This document shows positions 23,714-32,573 of a DNA stretch of 38,453 bases, piece by piece; position 1 is the first letter of the stretch; each line of letters opens with the position of its first letter. The translations under genes were made by a program, and so were the position numbers. The DNA is from CAZJRB01 sp964547995 (GTDB lineage: Bacteria > Planctomycetota > Planctomycetia > Pirellulales > Thermoguttaceae), in assembly GCA_964547995.1 (NCBI GenBank), contig CAZJRB010000070.1:1-38453 (forward strand), in the 5' to 3' direction. Under the pieces are notes generated by a model. That model saw nothing but the letters and a program-made list of their open reading frames with translations, had not been told where the DNA came from and ran no database searches.

Positions 23714-25264
23714 ATGCCCCACACGTTGTCGAATCCCGCTCGACCAACTTGGGTGACATGGTTGCCCTTCATGGCGGCGGTATGTGCCGTGGTGTTCTGG
23801 TCCGGCTGCTGGAAGAGACCGACCGTGCCTGACGGAATCACCACCCACGTGACGACTCCGGTCGAAGCTCTAGTGGAGAGTAAGCAACCGGAATCGACCG
23901 GCGTGCCGCCGAAGGAAGAGGCTCCGCCCCAAGAGAAACCGGCCACGCCGCCGGAAACCCCGGTTCAAGATGAACCTGTGGAGCCGGCTACCGTGTGGAA
24001 TAGTCTGTTCAAGGAAACGCACGAGCACTTGCAGAAAGATGCTCTGGAGAAAGCGGCTGAAAGCCTGGCGAAGCTGAAGGAAGTTCAACTCGAGCTGACC
24101 GCGGAGCAGACTGAACAACTGGCCGCAGTACGATCCGATTTGGACAATCGCACGAGGCGCCGGCGGCTCCGGGCGGCGATCGGGCAACTCGCCTCGAAGG
24201 AGCGAGAGGACGTCGAGGCCGCCCAAAATCAACTCTACGAGGATGCCGACGCCGCGCTGCCGCTGCTGCGGGAATCGCTGCACGACAAAAATCCACTCCT
24301 TGTAAAGAACTCGCTGGAGATGCTCCGGAGGCTTCGGCGGCCCGACGACACGCTGCCGATCATGGTCGGGGTGCTCCGGCAAACCAAGCTTCAGAAGAAC
24401 TGGCCGGACGCAATCCGGCAGATCGAGCTGATCGGCGGCGCCGGGGCCGGTGAGCCGTTGCTGAACCTGGCTGAATCATCCGAACTCCCCGAACAGCGTA
24501 TCGCAGCGCTGACGGCCCTGGCAGCGGCCGTCGATCCGCCACCGCGAACGACGGTAGCCTTGTTGCCGATGATTCTCGGCGACGGCCCGGAATTGCCGGC
24601 GGCTTTGCTGGCAGTCAGTCACGCCGTCTGTATACACGGTCAGCACGACCTGTGGTCGGGCCGGGGCCTGGCGGTGGAACTGTCGCCCGAACAACTAAGG
24701 CAAATCTACGCCTTGCCGGAGCGGCTGTCGGCCATCATGGCATCCGGCGGCGAGTCGCCCGGCGATGCCGCCCGCGCCGCGAAGGTGTTGGCCGTCGCCA
24801 CCCGCCAAATCCCCGCCGAACCGATCCTGGGAGTCAGAGTTCTGGCCTTCGGCGCCGAAATGAAAACGAGCCCGGCGGTAGCCGTGCTAGATGGCGTGTG
24901 GAATTCGACCGCTCCCGGCGCCATGTGGCGGTATCCGATCGACAAGGAGGGCTCGATCCTGTTCGACCTGGGCAGCAAGCGAACGGTGGTGGGCGTGCGG
25001 GTTTGGAATCTCAATGAATCCAACGGCGGACAGCATGGATGGAAAGACGTAGCCGTCTACATCGGTTCCATCCCGACCGAATTGGTGACGCCCGCGGCCA
25101 AGGGCGTCATCCCACCGGCCCTGGGCAAGAACAATCCGGTGGATTACAGCGTCACGGTGCCGGTGAACTTCGCGCAGGGACGTTACGTCAGACTGCGGGC
25201 GGAAAATACCTGGAGCCAAAGTAGCCACACGGGCTTGACGGAAGTCCAGATCTTGGGGTTCTGA
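23714..25264 (+). CDS. Exported candidate lipoprotein with HEAT-like repeats and C-terminal discoidin-like domain
   Basis: A 516-residue protein with a hydrophobic N-terminus (WLPFMAAVCAVVFWSGC). Cys32 could be lipidated, but Trp at the -3 position is a poor lipobox, so simple signal cleavage or anchoring is possible. A Pro/Glu-rich spacer (about 45-95) follows, then helical repeats. These include a charged segment at about 100-175 and HEAT-like units near 190-300 (DADAALPLLRESLHDKNPLL, NSLEMLRRLRRPDD, EPLLNLAESSELPEQRIAAL). The C-terminal 130 residues resemble an F5/8 type C (discoidin) carbohydrate-binding domain, ending YVRLRAENTWSQSSHTGLTEVQILGF in two adjoining strands. The start is uncertain: ATG 23714 is preferred over GTG 23702 and ATG 23672. 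It is divergent from the PQQ/WD40 operon and converges on the next gene, 5 bp between stops. Confidence 0.72.
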   Translation: MPHTLSNPARPTWVTWLPFMAAVCAVVFWSGCWKRPTVPDGITTHVTTPVEALVESKQPESTGVPPKEEAPPQEKPATPPETPVQDEPVEPATVWNSLFKETHEHLQKDALEKAAESLAKLKEVQLELTAEQTEQLAAVRSDLDNRTRRRRLRAAIGQLASKEREDVEAAQNQLYEDADAALPLLRESLHDKNPLLVKNSLEMLRRLRRPDDTLPIMVGVLRQTKLQKNWPDAIRQIELIGGAGAGEPLLNLAESSELPEQRIAALTALAAAVDPPPRTTVALLPMILGDGPELPAALLAVSHAVCIHGQHDLWSGRGLAVELSPEQLRQIYALPERLSAIMASGGESPGDAARAAKVLAVATRQIPAEPILGVRVLAFGAEMKTSPAVAVLDGVWNSTAPGAMWRYPIDKEGSILFDLGSKRTVVGVRVWNLNESNGGQHGWKDVAVYIGSIPTELVTPAAKGVIPPALGKNNPVDYSVTVPVNFAQGRYVRLRAENTWSQSSHTGLTEVQILGF

Positions 25265-25269
25265 CCGAT

Positions 25270-26589
25270 CTACTTTTGTGAGCGGTTTTCGATCCGGTAC
25301 AAGTGGGAATTCGTCCGTAGAAAAATCGCGTTGTCGACGAATGCCGGCGAGGCGAGCATCCGGCCTTCGAGTTGATTCTCGGCCAGCTTCGTATACTCCT
25401 TTCCCGGCTTCAGCACGGTCGTCCTTGCGTCCTGGCTGAAGAAATAGATCCGCCCGCCGGCGTAGACCGGCGAGACGGAATAGTCGCCTGCCATGCGCTC
25501 GGTCCAACGGGTTTCGCCGGTCTCTGCATCGAAACAGGTGGCCACGCCGTTGTCCGAGACGACGTAGATTTCCTTGCCGGCCAGCACGGGCGACGACCTC
25601 TTGGGAATCTGCCTGGTTGCTTTCCAGGCAACGTGCGTTTTCGTCACGTCACCTTGCCCGTCGGGGCGGATTGCCCAAAGCTCCGCCTTGATGAAGCCGG
25701 TGCCGATGTAGGCCATGCCGTGACCGAAGACGGGCCGCGACGTGGTCGAAAACTGGCGGCCGTAGTCGACCCGCCAGATCTCCTTGCCCGAGGCCGGTTC
25801 GTACGCAACGACCCACTGGGCGCCGGGTACGATCATCTGGTCGCGGCCGCCGGACTTGATCACCAGCGGGGTGCTGTAAGCCTTGCGGAAGTGGTCGATC
25901 GGCGTGGCCATCGGCGGCCGGTCGGTCTTCCAGACGGTCTTGCCCGTCTTCTTGTCGAGAGCCGTGATGTACTGCTTGTCGCAACCGTCGCGTACCAGCA
26001 CGAGCAGATCGCCGTACAAGGCGGGCGAACTGCCCGGCCCCACCTGGTGGTCAATCGGCAACGTGCGCTCCCAAAGGATCTTGCCCGAGGTCGAGTCGAG
26101 GCACACGGTCCCGTACGTGCCGAAGTCGCAATAGACTCGCCCCGGTTCGAGGACCGGCGTCGGCGATGCGTAGCTGTTCATCTGGTGAATTGGGGCCGGG
26201 TATTCGAGCGTGAACAGCTTCACGTCGCGCAGCACCTTGCCCGTCTTGCGGTCGACGCAAACGGCCCGCCAGGTCACGCTGGCGGCGACTTCGAGCGAAC
26301 TGGCCATGCTGTTGCCCCGGAGCCGCTTCTTGGCCTCTTCCTCGGAAGCGGGTTTCTCGTCGGCGGTTGTCATCCAGATTTGATCCCCCAGCACCACCGG
26401 CGACGACCATCCCAACCCGGTGATGGGCGTCTTCCATGTGATGTTCTCGGTTTCGCTCCACTTCAGCGGCAGACCGCTCGCCTCGGAGCACCCTTGACCG
26501 CCCGGCCCTCGAAACTGCGGCCAGTCGTCCGCTGCCGCAACCGAAAATGTCAGGATCATCCAGATCAGGGCGTAAGAACCGGTTCGCAT
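25270..26589 (-). CDS. Secreted PQQ-like beta-propeller protein
   Basis: A 439-residue exported protein: signal peptide (MRTGSYALIWMILTFSVAAA) followed at once by DDWPQFRGPGGQG, the standard opening of a large planctomycete family of PQQ-binding-like propellers. Repeated strands such as VCLDSTSGKILWERT, TALDKKTGKTVWKTD and TCFDAETGETRWTER show about seven blades. It has the outer strands of quinoprotein dehydrogenases, but I cannot identify PQQ-binding or calcium-binding residues, so an enzymatic role is unproven. ATG 26589 follows GAGGT six bases upstream. A promoter lies at 26629-26657. It is monocistronic and transcribed away from the efflux regulator. Confidence 0.85.
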   Translation of the reverse strand: MRTGSYALIWMILTFSVAAADDWPQFRGPGGQGCSEASGLPLKWSETENITWKTPITGLGWSSPVVLGDQIWMTTADEKPASEEEAKKRLRGNSMASSLEVAASVTWRAVCVDRKTGKVLRDVKLFTLEYPAPIHQMNSYASPTPVLEPGRVYCDFGTYGTVCLDSTSGKILWERTLPIDHQVGPGSSPALYGDLLVLVRDGCDKQYITALDKKTGKTVWKTDRPPMATPIDHFRKAYSTPLVIKSGGRDQMIVPGAQWVVAYEPASGKEIWRVDYGRQFSTTSRPVFGHGMAYIGTGFIKAELWAIRPDGQGDVTKTHVAWKATRQIPKRSSPVLAGKEIYVVSDNGVATCFDAETGETRWTERMAGDYSVSPVYAGGRIYFFSQDARTTVLKPGKEYTKLAENQLEGRMLASPAFVDNAIFLRTNSHLYRIENRSQK

Positions 26590-26628
26590 AGTGACCTCGG
26601 CAGGAAATCGGGGGGTGAAAACGGCAGT

Positions 26629-26657
26629 ATTATATCACGGCCAAGGTCGTGCTACAA
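26629..26657 (-). promoter_or_regulatory. Promoter of the PQQ-like propeller gene
   Basis: On the minus strand, TTGTAG (26657-26652) and a perfect TATAAT (26634-26629) are 17 bp apart, about 40 bp upstream of ATG 26589. The -35 element touches the fifth copy of the dispersed palindromic repeat. Confidence 0.5.
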
Positions 26658-26677
26658 AGTCGTGAGCACTGGTCGCG
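26656..26677 (-). repeat. Diverged fifth copy of the dispersed palindromic repeat
   Basis: AAAGTCGTGAGCACTGGTCGCG, split here as 26656-26669 and 26670-26677, matches 19 of 22 positions of the copy at 1804-1830 in the same orientation. The left hairpin arm is eroded. It lies at the edge of the -35 element of the PQQ gene promoter. Confidence 0.5.
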
Positions 26678-26716
26678 GAGGAGGCGTTCATCGACGTTTT
26701 TTTGGACACTGTGCAA

Positions 26717-26803
26717 CGTTTAGCGGGCGGGCTTGCCCGCCGTTGCGACTGGATGCTAATCGGTGACACTCTGGTAACGGTGGGCAAGCCCGTCCGCTAA
26801 ACG
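26717..26803. repeat. 87-bp inverted-repeat (MITE-like) element
   Basis: The 28-bp arms at 26717-26744 (CGTTTAGCGGGCGGGC then TTGCCCGCCGTT) and 26776-26803 (the inverse) match at 26 of 28 positions around a 31-bp centre. Each arm also holds its own short palindrome (GGCGGGC/GCCCGCC). There is no open frame. The structure is that of a non-autonomous mobile or REP-like element, inserted between the divergent PQQ and regulator genes. Confidence 0.72.
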
Positions 26804-26837
26804 GTTCCCCCCGATATGGTGGGTTTGCCATCGCAGC

Positions 26838-26865
26838 TTGACATTAAACGTACGTTTGATATACT
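26838..26865 (+). promoter_or_regulatory. Consensus-like promoter of the regulator-efflux operon
   Basis: TTGACA (26838-26843, perfect -35) and TATACT (26860-26865) are separated by 16 bp, 45 bp before ATG 26911. It is the closest match to a sigma-70 consensus promoter in the window. Confidence 0.7.
26843..26860. promoter_or_regulatory. Probable TetR-family operator in the promoter spacer
   Basis: AAACGTACGTTT (26846-26857) is a perfect 12-bp palindrome, extended to an 18-bp imperfect one (ATTAAACGTACGTTTGAT). It fills the space between the -35 and -10 elements, so a bound dimer would block RNA polymerase. Its position before the TetR-family gene argues for autorepression of the whole operon. 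Confidence 0.65.
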
Positions 26866-26910
26866 AGTTTTAAGCGGCCGTTTTATTCCGAAACGAGAGG
26901 TTGCAGAACG

Positions 26911-27582
26911 ATGGGAAAAGACGATGCCCGGAACCGGATCCTGGACGCTGCGGGGCCGGTCTTCGCAGAGAAGGGTTACCGCGCGGCCACGGTCCGCGAA
27001 ATCTGCGAAAAGGCGGACATGAACGTCGCCAGCGTGAACTATTATTTCGGTGACAAGGAGAATCTATACGTCGAAACGTTCAAGCGTGCCCATCCCGTCA
27101 GCGCTGAGGAGGTGTGTCATCCGCATTGGCCGCCCGGAGCCCCGGCAACCGCCAAACTGAAGGATTTCATCCTGACGCTGATGAAGCGGATCGTCGGTGT
27201 GAAAGCCGACTCGTGGCAGCGGCGGTTGATGGATCGAGAGAGGTTCGAGCCGACGCCGACGTGCCGTGAGATGTTGGAAAAGTTCTTCCGCAGGGAATAC
27301 GGCGTGCTCATGGAGATTCTGGACGAGTTGCTGCCGGCGGACACGGCCCGGCATAAAAGGAATCAGATCGCTTTTAGCATTGTCGGTCAGTGCGTACATT
27401 ATGCCGCGGGACATCCGGTCATCAAGATGCTGATTCCCGGGGACGAATTGAAGGAGCATTATGGCCCCGAGGAGTTGGCGGAGCACATTTTGCAGGTGTG
27501 CCTGGCGGCGCTGGGTCTCGGACCGCCCCTTTTTCATTCGCATCACGTTGAACATTCCACCGGTGAGCTAAACGATGGATAG
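26911..27582 (+). CDS. TetR-family regulator, CerR/YbiH-type C-terminal domain
   Basis: A 223-residue DNA-binding repressor-type protein. Residues 6-53 are a TetR helix-turn-helix (NRILDAAGPVFAEKGYRAAT, then VREICEKADMNVASVNYYFG), ending in the usual YYFxxKENLY. The rest matches the ligand-binding helical domain of the CerR/DUF1956 group (RRLMDRERFEPTP, FSIVGQCVHYAAGHPVI), whose members commonly control efflux genes. ATG 26911 follows AGAGG about 10 bases upstream. Its last eight bases overlap the start of the membrane-fusion gene, so regulator and pump are made from one transcript. The palindrome at 26843-26860 is the likely binding site. The inducing ligand cannot be deduced. Confidence 0.88.
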   Translation: MGKDDARNRILDAAGPVFAEKGYRAATVREICEKADMNVASVNYYFGDKENLYVETFKRAHPVSAEEVCHPHWPPGAPATAKLKDFILTLMKRIVGVKADSWQRRLMDRERFEPTPTCREMLEKFFRREYGVLMEILDELLPADTARHKRNQIAFSIVGQCVHYAAGHPVIKMLIPGDELKEHYGPEELAEHILQVCLAALGLGPPLFHSHHVEHSTGELNDG

Positions 27583-29053
27583 AGAAAGAAATCTGCGTAC
27601 CGAAGTGGCGAAGTTTGCGGTTCCGGGTGCGATTCTCGCGGTCGGCGTGATCGGGTTTCTCGCATTAGGGAGCAAGCCGCCCGTGCCGACTCGAAAAACG
27701 GACGGCGGCGTTCCGCTGGTCAAAACCATTCCGGTAGCGGCCCACGATGAAGGCCTGGACATCGAGGTCGAAGGCCACGTGGTCCCGTACCGCGAGATTT
27801 CTCTGGCGGCCGAGGTGCCGGGCAGGATCGTCCGCAAGGCGGAGGTGTGCCGGCCGGGGAAATACGTGACGGAGGGAACCACCCTCATCGAGATCGATCC
27901 GCGCGACTACCAAATCGAGAAGCGGCTAAAGGAAGAGGAACTCGAACAGGCCCGGGTCAGCATCAGGGAGTTGCGCGTGGAAATCGAGAACACCGGATCG
28001 CTCGTGGAACTCGCCGACAGCTCGCGGAAGCTTCAAGCGAACGAGCTGAAACGGCTCGAGAAGCTTGCCGAGAAGAACGAGGGCTACGTCACCGATTCGC
28101 AATTGGACCAGGAAAAGCGGAATGTGCTGACAGCGGAGAACGCGTACCTGACGTTGAAGAGCCAGTTGGACGTGCTGAAGTCCCGCCTCGCAGGGCTCGA
28201 AAGCGCCGAGGAGACGGCGAGAACGCGCCTGGAGAAGGCGGAACTTGACCTTGCCCGAACGAAAATCACCGCCCCGATCGACGGGGTGATCGTTCTGGAA
28301 GAGGTCGAGGAAGACAGTTACGTCAACAAGGGGACGCTGCTGGTGGCCATCGAGGACACTTCGGCAGTCGAGGTAAAATGCAATTTGCGCATGGACGAAC
28401 TCTACTGGCTTTGGTGTCAGGCTTTCTCAAAAGAAAAACGATCGTCCGGGGACGGTCCGCCGCAGGAAAATGGTCCTCGCAACGATTACCAAATCCCCAA
28501 GACGCCGGTCACCGTGATCTACTCGCTGGCCGACTTGGACTCCTGCTGGGAGGGTGAGCTTTCGCGTTACGAGGGGTTCGGCCTCGACGAAGCAACGCGG
28601 ACGGTGCCTTGCCGAGTGCTTGTGGAAGATCCGCGAAAGGTGCGAGTTGTTTCGGCGGACGGCCGCAGCGTTCCCAAGGACGTGGAGACCTTTCTGGCCC
28701 AGGGCCCACCCGCATTGGTGCGCGGGATGTACGTAACGGTTCACATCCATGCAACTCCCCACGTACCGCTCTTCTCGCTTCCGGAACGGGCGATCCAACC
28801 CGGCAACGAGGTATGGCGGGTTCGCGGAGACACGCTCAACACCATCGATGTCCGGGTGGTCGACATCCGCGGAAAAGTCGCGACTGTCCGGGCCGGGGAG
28901 GGCGACCTGAAAGTCGGCGACAAGCTCGTCGTCTCGCCGATGGCTCTTGTCCGGGACGGCATGAAAGTGCGCATCGAGGGGAGCGAACCGCCGAAGCGGG
29001 AAAACGAATTGCCCGAGCAACAAAGCGAGTACCCGGAACGAGGCGGCAAATGA
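27575..29053 (+). CDS. RND efflux membrane-fusion (HlyD/AcrA-type) protein
   Basis: The 492-residue periplasmic adaptor links the RND pump to an outer-membrane channel. A single N-terminal membrane segment (about residues 13-31, FAVPGAILAVGVIGFLALG) anchors it. Next comes the first half of a lipoyl/barrel-sandwich domain (GHVVPYREISLAAEVPGRIV), a long alpha-hairpin coiled coil (about 105-230), and the second lipoyl half (KITAPIDGVIVLEEVEEDSY). Beta-barrel and membrane-proximal domains follow. A charged insert (about 285-305, SKEKRSSGDGPPQENGP) interrupts the beta-barrel region and is unusual. Its start overlaps the regulator stop by 8 bp and its stop overlaps the pump start in ATGA, so the three genes are translationally coupled. 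Confidence 0.9.
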   Translation: MDRERNLRTEVAKFAVPGAILAVGVIGFLALGSKPPVPTRKTDGGVPLVKTIPVAAHDEGLDIEVEGHVVPYREISLAAEVPGRIVRKAEVCRPGKYVTEGTTLIEIDPRDYQIEKRLKEEELEQARVSIRELRVEIENTGSLVELADSSRKLQANELKRLEKLAEKNEGYVTDSQLDQEKRNVLTAENAYLTLKSQLDVLKSRLAGLESAEETARTRLEKAELDLARTKITAPIDGVIVLEEVEEDSYVNKGTLLVAIEDTSAVEVKCNLRMDELYWLWCQAFSKEKRSSGDGPPQENGPRNDYQIPKTPVTVIYSLADLDSCWEGELSRYEGFGLDEATRTVPCRVLVEDPRKVRVVSADGRSVPKDVETFLAQGPPALVRGMYVTVHIHATPHVPLFSLPERAIQPGNEVWRVRGDTLNTIDVRVVDIRGKVATVRAGEGDLKVGDKLVVSPMALVRDGMKVRIEGSEPPKRENELPEQQSEYPERGGK

Positions 29054-32000
29054 AATCGGTTCTTCGATGGGCGATTCAGAACACCCCGGCCATGAACACG
29101 ATGATGGTCGGCGTTCTGGTGGTCGGGGCGATCAGCCTGATCCGGATGCACCGCGAGGTCTTCCCGGAATTCTCGCTGGAAATGATCTACGTAACCATCC
29201 CCTATCCCGGCGCCAGCCCGGAGGAGGTCGAGGACGGAATCTGCCGGAAAATTGAAGAAGCCGTCCGCTCGCTCGACGGGATCAAGAAGCTCCGTTCCGT
29301 GGCAGCCGAGGGGTCGGGAACGGTCATCCTGGAGCTTGAATCCAACGTCAAGGACGTCCAGAAGACACTCAACGAGGTCCGCTCAGAGGTCGATCGCATC
29401 CCGAGCTTTCCGGAGTTGGCCGAAGACCCGGAGGTCAAGCAGATTTCGATACGTCGGGACGCCATCCGCGTAGGCGTGGTCGGACCGGACAACGATTCGC
29501 CGCAGGCCGAGGTCAAGCTTCGCGAGGTGGCGGAAGAAGTCCGCGACGGACTGCTCGACCTACCGTCCGTTTCCCTGGCCGATTTCGCCGGCGCCAAGGA
29601 CTTCCAGATCGACATCGAGATCTCGGAAGACACGTTGCGCAAGTACGGCCTGACCTTACAGGATGTTGCACGGATCGTGCGCCGCGAGAACGTCGAGATC
29701 CCCGGCGGCACCATGAAGACCGACTCGCAGGAGGTCTTGCTGCGGGGCAAGAACAAGGGCCTGACGGGGCCGGAAATCGCGAAAATCCCGGTAATCACCC
29801 GGCCGGATGGCGTTGTCCTTACGGTCGCCGATCTGGGAACGGTCCGCGACGAGTTTACCGACACCACGGCCATCGACCGCATCAATGGCAGACCGGGCCT
29901 GGTCATAACGGTCCAGAAAACGTCGGCCGAGGACCTCTTGGCAATCGTCAAAGAGGTGAAAGACTACATCGCCAACAAGCAATTGCCCGAAGGATACGAG
30001 TTGCAGACGTGGGCCGATCTGTCGGTCATCGTCCGCGACCGGCTGGATCTGTTGCGCCGCAACGGGATTCAGGGGATGATCCTGGTTTTCCTTGTGCTGG
30101 CGATATTTCTGGAGATCCGGCTGGCATTTTGGGTAGCCTTGGGCGTTCCGATTTCGATGCTGGGGGCCTGCGGCATCTTGCTGTTCACCGGTCAGACGCT
30201 CAATATGCTGTCGATGTTCGCGTTTCTAATGGCGTTGGGAATACTGGTGGACGATGCTATCGTAGTGGGTGAGAACGTCTATTCCCACCGCTACTATGGC
30301 AAGGGCTTCGTGGAAGCATCCATCGACGGCACGTACGAGGTTCTCCCGTCGGTCATCGCGTCGGTGATGACAACGGTAATCGCGTTCGTGCCGCTGCTGT
30401 TCATCTCCGGGATCATGGGGAAGTTCATCGCGGTAATGCCGTTCGCCGTGATCGCGATGTTGATCATCTCGTTGGCGGAAGTGACGTTTATTTTGCCGTG
30501 CCACCTGGGCCACGAAAGCCGTCTCCCCAGGCGGTTGCATCACGGCTGGTTCCGCCTGCCGTGGTACGTCCAAGGCATGATAGCGTTTATTGGGCTCGGG
30601 GGCGTGCTCGCGTTCCGGGCCTTTTCGCCGCCGTTGCCCTGGACGGCCGCCTCACCGAAAGAGGCGGGACCGCTCTGGGCGGCTTACGCTGGAGCAGTCG
30701 CCTGCGTTGTGCTCTTGTTGGGTCCTTTCCTGCACATAGTGAAACGCCTAGCGGACCTGTTCGGATGGCTCAACGCCCGGTCGTCGCGTACGCTGCACGC
30801 CGTGATCGATCGGTTCTACCTGCCGACGCTTCGCCGGTCGCTGGCCAATCCGATGGTTGTGGTTGCGTCGGCCATCACGATCCTGGTCCTGGCGGGCGGC
30901 TTGGTCCGCGCGAAAGTCGTCCCCTTCGTATCGTTCCCCAAGCTCGATTCCAACTGGATCGAGGCAACGATCGTCTATCCCGATGGAACGCCCTGGCAGG
31001 TCACCGACGAAGCGAGCCGGCGCATGGAACAGGGAATCCAGGCGATAAACGAGAAGCATATCGCCGACACCGGCAAGCCGCTCGTGGCATTGATCCATCG
31101 GATGGTGGGGCAAGGGTCGCTCTCACAGGCGGCCCAGGGAAACATTACGCAGGGGAGCCATGTGGGAGGCATGTTTGTCGAGCTTGTCGACACCGCAGAG
31201 CGCGACCTGATGAGCCAAGAGGTTGCCGCACTGTGGCGCGAGAAGTCCGGGGGCTTTCCCGGCGCCGAGAGCGTTGTCTTCAGCGGCGGTTCGGCCGGCC
31301 CCGGCGGCAACCCCATCGAGTTTACTCTGCTGGCCGGCAGCCGGGATATGGAATCGCTTGAAGAGATGGTCGAGAAGTGCAAAGAGAAGCTGAAAGACTA
31401 CAAAGGGGTTTTCGACGTCCGGGACGACTCCAACCCCGGAAAATGGGAGTTCCAACAAAAGGTCAAGGAAAAGGCACAAGCCATGGGCGTCAATACGGCC
31501 GATCTTTTCGAGACGGTTCGCGCCTCGTACTACGGCGAAGAAGTGATGCGGTTGCAGCGAGGGCGGCACGAAGTCAAGCTCATGGTCCGCTACCCACGCG
31601 ACGAACGACGCAGTCTGACCAACTTCGACGACATCCGCGTGCGGACGGGAGTGCGGGCGGAACGCCCCTTGACCGAGCTGGCCGAGGTCGATGTCCGGCG
31701 CGGCTATTCCAAAATCAACCGCCTCGACCAGAAACGCGCCGTTACGATTACTGCCGACGTCAACGAGGCGGAAGGGAACGCCAGCCAGATCATCAGCAAC
31801 CTGAAGGCCGAGTTCCTTCCGGCACTCCTCGATGACCCCGCTTACGCCGGCATTAGCGTCCGCTGGGAAGGGATGAAAGAGCAGACCGACGAATCGGTTG
31901 TCAGCCTGATCTGGGGGCTGGCAATTGCCCTGATCGCCATGTTTGTTCTCTTGACCCTCGAGTTCCGGTCCTACTTCCAGCCGGCGATCATCATGCTGAT

Positions 32001-32517
32001 TGTGCCGTTCGGCGCTGTGGGGGCCATTCTCGGGCATCTGGTCATGCGGCTGCCGCTGACGCTGTTCAGCCTCTTCGGCATGGTGGCGCTGACCGGCGTG
32101 GTGGTCAACGATTCGATTGTTCTGATCGACTTCATCAACCGCCGCGTGCGGAGCGGTATTCCTTTGAAGGAGGCCCTGCTCGATGCCGGCCGGCGGCGTT
32201 TCCGCCCCGTCCTGCTGACATCGATTACGACCGTTGCCGGGCTGTCGCCGCTTCTGATGGAAACGTCGTTTCAAGCCCAGATGTTGATCCCCATGGCAAC
32301 CAGCCTGTGCTTCGGTTTGATGTTTGCCACGATACTCATCCTGCTGTTGGTCCCGGTATTCTATTACCTCCACGCCCGGATCACCCGCACAACATCGCTG
32401 TCGCCGGAGGGGGGGCCGCCGGTGCATACGGCCAAGAGACCCGTGGAAGCCGGCCCGCCGGCCGAGGTGCTGCCCGCCCGGAACATGATGGGAATCGGTC
32501 ACCCAAATCCGAAGTAG
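29050..32517 (+). CDS. RND efflux transporter permease (AcrB/MdtB superfamily)
   Basis: A 1155-residue inner-membrane proton-driven pump. Two homologous halves each hold a periplasmic porter region (about 35-335 and 605-950) and a membrane block. TM4 carries the paired aspartates of the proton relay (GILVDDAIVVGENV, Asp401-Asp402), and the second half has GVVVNDSIVLIDFINRR (Asn1020-Asp1021). The final helices and the GATT-like motifs (SVIASVMTTVIAFVPL, LLTSITTVAGLSPL) are also family-typical. ATG 29050 overlaps the stop of the fusion-protein gene. Oddly, the loop between TM6 and TM7 holds two extra hydrophobic segments (about 506-525 and 542-564), which would raise the count from 12 to 14. 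No outer-membrane channel gene follows. Substrate unknown. Confidence 0.9.
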   Translation: MKSVLRWAIQNTPAMNTMMVGVLVVGAISLIRMHREVFPEFSLEMIYVTIPYPGASPEEVEDGICRKIEEAVRSLDGIKKLRSVAAEGSGTVILELESNVKDVQKTLNEVRSEVDRIPSFPELAEDPEVKQISIRRDAIRVGVVGPDNDSPQAEVKLREVAEEVRDGLLDLPSVSLADFAGAKDFQIDIEISEDTLRKYGLTLQDVARIVRRENVEIPGGTMKTDSQEVLLRGKNKGLTGPEIAKIPVITRPDGVVLTVADLGTVRDEFTDTTAIDRINGRPGLVITVQKTSAEDLLAIVKEVKDYIANKQLPEGYELQTWADLSVIVRDRLDLLRRNGIQGMILVFLVLAIFLEIRLAFWVALGVPISMLGACGILLFTGQTLNMLSMFAFLMALGILVDDAIVVGENVYSHRYYGKGFVEASIDGTYEVLPSVIASVMTTVIAFVPLLFISGIMGKFIAVMPFAVIAMLIISLAEVTFILPCHLGHESRLPRRLHHGWFRLPWYVQGMIAFIGLGGVLAFRAFSPPLPWTAASPKEAGPLWAAYAGAVACVVLLLGPFLHIVKRLADLFGWLNARSSRTLHAVIDRFYLPTLRRSLANPMVVVASAITILVLAGGLVRAKVVPFVSFPKLDSNWIEATIVYPDGTPWQVTDEASRRMEQGIQAINEKHIADTGKPLVALIHRMVGQGSLSQAAQGNITQGSHVGGMFVELVDTAERDLMSQEVAALWREKSGGFPGAESVVFSGGSAGPGGNPIEFTLLAGSRDMESLEEMVEKCKEKLKDYKGVFDVRDDSNPGKWEFQQKVKEKAQAMGVNTADLFETVRASYYGEEVMRLQRGRHEVKLMVRYPRDERRSLTNFDDIRVRTGVRAERPLTELAEVDVRRGYSKINRLDQKRAVTITADVNEAEGNASQIISNLKAEFLPALLDDPAYAGISVRWEGMKEQTDESVVSLIWGLAIALIAMFVLLTLEFRSYFQPAIIMLIVPFGAVGAILGHLVMRLPLTLFSLFGMVALTGVVVNDSIVLIDFINRRVRSGIPLKEALLDAGRRRFRPVLLTSITTVAGLSPLLMETSFQAQMLIPMATSLCFGLMFATILILLLVPVFYYLHARITRTTSLSPEGGPPVHTAKRPVEAGPPAEVLPARNMMGIGHPNPK

Positions 32518-32573
32518 GCCGGCCCGAAAGTCGCATCCGGACCTGCCGTCCATGCGATCATGACCTGGATCAG

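Noticed and set aside
28609..29049. Upstream extension of the RND frame
   Set aside because: This overlaps the coding region of the fusion protein in another frame and translates to Arg-rich shadow sequence; the family N-terminus begins at ATG 29050.
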